Positions 6,229 through 8,331 of a stretch of 8,331 bases of DNA are shown here, piece after piece. Under the pieces are notes generated by a model. That model made no database searches. It was given only the letters and a program-made list of their open reading frames with translations, and was not told the DNA's origin. Source of the stretch: Pseudocoprococcus catus (GTDB lineage: Bacteria; Bacillota; Clostridia; Lachnospirales; Lachnospiraceae); assembly GCF_902381825.1 (NCBI RefSeq), contig NZ_LR698973.1, positions 477,108-485,438 on the forward strand. Reading direction: 5' to 3'. The position numbers were made by a program, and so were the translations under genes. Within the stretch, counting starts at the first letter, position 1. Each line of letters starts with the position of its first letter.

Positions 6229-7823
6229 TCAGCCCCTCCTTCCAGAAGAAGGCTGTACTGTGTGAGGGACAGCGGACACAGACGCATCCTTTCTTCATCG
6301 AAAGAAAGATATTTCATAACACTGGTATTATCCGTATGGCCAAGAAAATCCATTACCATCTGAATCCCTGCATTATTTCGTAAAAGGGTAGTTGCGAAAG
6401 TCCTGCGGAGCACATAAAAACCTTTGTTTACTACATCATACCGTTCCGGAAGAATACAGTAAAGCGAGTTGTTGCATATCTTGGTACTCATCCTGTCATA
6501 AGGTGCGTGATGATGGACGAAAACATATGGGCTGTCTGTTTCCGGTCTTCCTTTTAAAAGATACCGGTAAACTGCATTTCCGGCGGCCGTAGTTAGTGGA
6601 AGCGACAAAGCGTTCTGTGTTTTATGCTGGATGACAGATACCCTTCTGTTCTTCCAGTCGATATCTTTCATTTTTAAACGGACAACATCCGAGGCACGCA
6701 GTCCGAGTTCCAGCCCAACCGTAACAATCGCTGCTGTTCTCAGTTCCATTGGGGTGGAAGCTACATGACGGTACTCATGGATTCGTTGTATCTGATCGCC
6801 ACCTAGAATGTCTGTGATGCCGGCAGAACGTGCACGTTCTGAAAAGAGTGCCTGGTGAAGTCCGGTCTGTAAAAGTTTCTGTTCCTCAAGATAATAAAGA
6901 AACTGTCTGATTACCGCGAAACTTGTAGCACGTCCATATGGAGTGGCATGTTCATCGGTAAGACTAAACAGACGGATATGGGCTATGGTCACTTTGTCAA
7001 AACCGTTTATCCCGTTTGTTATCAGGAAACGGCAGAAACGAAGACAACTGAACTTATAGTTTCTTGCTGTGGAATGACTCCGGAATTCGCGGATCAACCT
7101 GTCCATAAAGCTTTTTACAGGAATACGGCACCATTCCGGGAAGGTATCAAGGATATCTATCTTGTATGTATAGCGTGTTCCTTTAAGCACAATCCCTTCC
7201 TCCGTGTACTGTTTAAAAAGCCGCAGGATACGTCTCCAGTTTTTCCAAGAATTCCCCAGGGTTTTCTTGATCTCTTCAAACCAGATCCCGGCTATTTCAG
7301 GATGATAATCTAATCCGTATCTGTAAAGAAAAAGGTATAAAGCTTTGAGGATATGTGACGAACTTTTCAACTGGGTAGTACCGTATCCAAGATCCCGGAG
7401 GACTGTTTCAAAAGCAGAGATACGTTCATGAAACTCACAGGCAGAAAAAAGACTGCTTTTATTACGGAATTGTTCAAGAAGTGTCTGATGCTCTGATGAA
7501 AACAATTCCATACGGCCGACCTGAAAATAGATCCTGTCATCAAGCATTACACTCAGTTTCGCTGGTATTATATTAAGAGAAGCAAAAAATTCCAGCATGA
7601 ATCTTGCATGGAGCAGATACATTTCCCTTGTATCTTTGGAACAATGAAAGTCTGTATGAATCAGCATATCAATCGCAGAAAAGGCAATCTCCTGTATCTC
7701 AGTTATTCCCTGCTCTGAAAGATAATACATGATCCTTGAACAGTGAACTTTTGCAATCTCAAACGATCTGTCTGTATATCTGGAACGACAGTTTTCAAGA
7801 TACAGATTCAGGTAATACTTCAA
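6225..7823 (-). CDS. ritA: RitA tyrosine recombinase, open 3' part containing the catalytic domain
   Basis: The 532-codon frame counted from a TTG at 7823 has a large N-terminal region (to about residue 340) with two SAM-like stretches: residues 1-85, and 238-320 around STARNYKFSCLRFCRFLI. The catalytic domain carries R376 (LGLRASD), K401, R473 in YVLRRTFAT with Tyr470 at the usual His position, H496 (FLGH) and Y505. TTG 7823 has no Shine-Dalgarno and is unlikely to be the true start. The frame stays open for 56 more codons up to the TAA at 7994-7992. The real gene probably began at 8135. Later in-frame ATGs (codons 32 and 68) have only weak AGG-type sites, so any product would need reinitiation or readthrough. 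The coding end overlaps ritB by 4 bases. Confidence 0.8.
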   Translation of the reverse strand: MKYYLNLYLENCRSRYTDRSFEIAKVHCSRIMYYLSEQGITEIQEIAFSAIDMLIHTDFHCSKDTREMYLLHARFMLEFFASLNIIPAKLSVMLDDRIYFQVGRMELFSSEHQTLLEQFRNKSSLFSACEFHERISAFETVLRDLGYGTTQLKSSSHILKALYLFLYRYGLDYHPEIAGIWFEEIKKTLGNSWKNWRRILRLFKQYTEEGIVLKGTRYTYKIDILDTFPEWCRIPVKSFMDRLIREFRSHSTARNYKFSCLRFCRFLITNGINGFDKVTIAHIRLFSLTDEHATPYGRATSFAVIRQFLYYLEEQKLLQTGLHQALFSERARSAGITDILGGDQIQRIHEYRHVASTPMELRTAAIVTVGLELGLRASDVVRLKMKDIDWKNRRVSVIQHKTQNALSLPLTTAAGNAVYRYLLKGRPETDSPYVFVHHHAPYDRMSTKICNNSLYCILPERYDVVNKGFYVLRRTFATTLLRNNAGIQMVMDFLGHTDNTSVMKYLSFDEERMRLCPLSLTQYSLLLEGGAE

Positions 7824-7991
7824 AGAATTCGGAACTTTATCATAGGATGACTGGATCTGATAAAAAAGAGCATCTGATATGGAGCCAGTAGTTTGAAAAA
7901 CAATTAACTGACTGATATACTGCCGCCAGAAATAACATTTTTGCCGATTATACTTCCCCTGAATGCTTGCAATCCATTGGTCTGCTGCTTC

Positions 7992-8135
7992 TTAAGAAAG
8001 ATAAAGATTATTCTCTTTCAGATATTGGCCGAATTCCTCATAACATTGTTTGTGGGACAGCCGGCTTGAACTGCATTGTTTACGTTTGGTCAGATACGCT
8101 AATAATTGTTGCACTATGATGTTGTATTGGTTCAT
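7992..8135 (-). CDS. N-terminal 47-codon piece of RitA, ending at the in-frame TAA
   Basis: The short frame MNQYNIIVQQLL... to ENNLYLS has the best ribosome binding site of the complete element (AGGAGGTG, 5 bases before ATG 8135). It looks like the start of a SAM-like core-binding helix bundle (QQLLAYLTKRKQ, CYEEFGQYLKENN) and contains no recognisable complete domain. It is best read as the severed beginning of ritA. A separate leader peptide is possible but less likely, because the frame continues into ritA. Longer starts reaching into the terminal repeat (ATG 8258) are not used, since they cross this ribosome binding site. A weak promoter candidate upstream is TTGAAA (8204-8199) followed 17 bases on by ATTAGT. 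It would overlap the subterminal repeat, but the match is poor. Confidence 0.7.
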   Translation of the reverse strand: MNQYNIIVQQLLAYLTKRKQCSSSRLSHKQCYEEFGQYLKENNLYLS

Positions 8136-8181
8136 GAAACCACCTCCTATTTTTGATGGTTTCATTGTTCCATAAACTAAT

Positions 8182-8200
8182 TTTTTTATCCTCATCTTTT
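8182..8200 (+). repeat. Subterminal inverted copy of the 18-bp end motif, ritA side
   Basis: TTTTTTATCCTCATCTTTT is the exact reverse complement of 4213-4231. It faces the inner half of the terminal repeat (8235-8252) across 34 bases, against 33 at the other end. It lies between the terminal repeat and the ritA ribosome binding site, so a protein bound here could also affect ritA transcription. That regulatory role is inference. Confidence 0.8.
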
Positions 8201-8234
8201 TCAAAAAAGATACTGTAAAATCAATGTTTTTTAC

Positions 8235-8269
8235 AAAAGATGAGGATAAAAATTTCATGTTTATAATCC
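8235..8269 (-). repeat. Terminal inverted repeat, ritA side (35 bp)
   Basis: This is a perfect reverse complement of 4145-4179. Its outer end merges directly into the tnpB target (TAATCCACA at 8264-8272), without the 23-base segment found outside the repeat at the other end. The two element ends are therefore asymmetric outside the repeats. Confidence 0.93.
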
Positions 8270-8314
8270 ACAGACAATGTAGATGTTTTCCAGACCGGAT
8301 ATATCGCCTAACAC
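8267..8314 (-). pseudogene. tnpB: IS66 TnpB, 5' fragment (codons 1-16)
   Basis: Read on the minus strand from GTG 8314 this gives V-L-G-D-I-S-G-L-E-N-I-Y-I-V-C-G. This matches the usual IS66 TnpB opening (MLxDxSG...VYxxCGYTDMRK). AAGGAG (8325-8320) lies 5 bases upstream of the GTG. After Gly16 the frame enters the trio element and stops within one further codon. Codons for C-G recur at 4121-4116 and are followed by the rest of the protein. This fragment proves that the element lies inside tnpB and that the IS66 continues past the right edge. Confidence 0.85.
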
Positions 8315-8331
8315 GGAAACTCCTTCAGAAG

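Larger units (their letters stand above)
6225..8135 (-). pseudogene. ritA: Full-length ritA (about 636 codons) interrupted by an in-frame TAA
   Basis: The reconstructed first recombinase gene starts at ATG 8135-8133 behind AGGAGGTG and reads 47 codons. It meets TAA at 7994-7992 and continues in the same frame without another stop to the TGA at 6227-6225. The phase is exact: the stop codon and the TTG at 7823 are 171 bases apart. Every triplet in between was read and none is a stop. The text across the stop (ENNLYLS-stop-EAADQWIASIQ) is continuous in character, consistent with a single base change from a sense codon such as GAA, AAA or CAA. About 636 residues is close to the size of Tn554 TnpB, a large tyrosine recombinase. 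Sequencing error, true nonsense mutation and readthrough cannot be told apart here. Confidence 0.82.
4122..8272 (-). mobile_element. Complete recombinase-in-trio (RIT) element inserted in IS66 tnpB
   Basis: A 4.15-kb unit with three different tyrosine recombinases in one overlapping operon (about 636-codon RitA broken by a stop, 327-aa RitB, 340-aa RitC). It is bounded by perfect 35-bp inverted repeats and lies within an identifiable target gene. This matches RIT elements as known: three contiguous recombinases in fixed order, short overlaps, inverted repeats, usually no cargo. The limits used here assume the minus-strand TGTGGAT found at both junctions (8272-8266 and 4121-4115) is the shared or duplicated core. 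Removing one copy and the element restores the TnpB frame (I-V-C-G-Y-T-D-M). Between the repeats, the element holds only the recombinase operon and its end sequences. Tn554-type transposons also use tyrosine recombinases but have two plus a small accessory protein, so they fit less well. Confidence 0.85.

Noticed and set aside
7992..8258. An 88-residue gene starting inside the terminal repeat (ATG 8258)
   Set aside because: The upstream 41 codons run through the repeat and across the AGGAGGTG that clearly serves ATG 8135. There is no ribosome binding site for 8258.
4122..8272. Tn554-type transposon
   Set aside because: Tn554 has two tyrosine recombinases plus a small non-recombinase TnpC, lacks terminal inverted repeats and carries cargo. 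Here there are three recombinases, 35-bp inverted repeats and no cargo.
1..8331. CRISPR array, tRNA, rRNA, toxin-antitoxin or defence cargo
   Set aside because: No spaced direct repeats, RNA-gene signatures or non-recombinase accessory genes were seen; everything readable belongs to IS66 or to the two trios.

Overview
The window is a pile-up of mobile DNA with no cargo or housekeeping gene. Every supported gene is on the minus strand, so genes are described below in the order they are read, from high to low coordinates. Codon use, strong AGGAGG-type ribosome binding sites and moderately AT-rich DNA suggest a Firmicute, probably a gut Clostridia/Lachnospiraceae-like host. That assignment is an inference.

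The backbone is one IS66-family insertion sequence broken twice. Its tnpB begins at about 8314, runs about 16 codons, is interrupted, and resumes at 4121-3822. Its tnpC transposase starts at 3721, keeps its zinc ribbon and DDE residues, and loses its reading frame at about 2286.

The tnpB break is filled by a complete element (about 4122-8272, 4.15 kb) that matches the 'recombinase in trio' (RIT) architecture. It has three different tyrosine recombinases in one overlapping operon (ritA, ritB, ritC) between perfect 35-bp terminal inverted repeats (4145-4179 and 8235-8269). Each end also carries an inner inverted copy of an 18-bp motif. Joining the two flanks at a 7-bp direct repeat (TGTGGAT on the minus strand) restores the conserved TnpB reading CGYTDMRK, so the insertion point is well supported. 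ritA carries an in-frame TAA (7992-7994): a 47-codon start with an excellent ribosome binding site, then the stop, then 588 open codons in the same frame. The intact ancestor would be about 636 residues.

The tnpC break coincides with the upstream end of a second, unrelated trio that leaves the window at position 1. It has a 398-aa RitA-like recombinase (945-2141), a 314-aa RitB-like recombinase joined by an ATGA overlap (4-948), and the first codons of a third gene (1-11) with a good ribosome binding site. Its end has its own set of inverted motifs (AATTATG/CATAATT).

The main points of interest are two different recombinase trios in the same IS66 copy, in the same orientation; an almost complete view of the ends and target of one of them; and the nonsense codon in its first recombinase.
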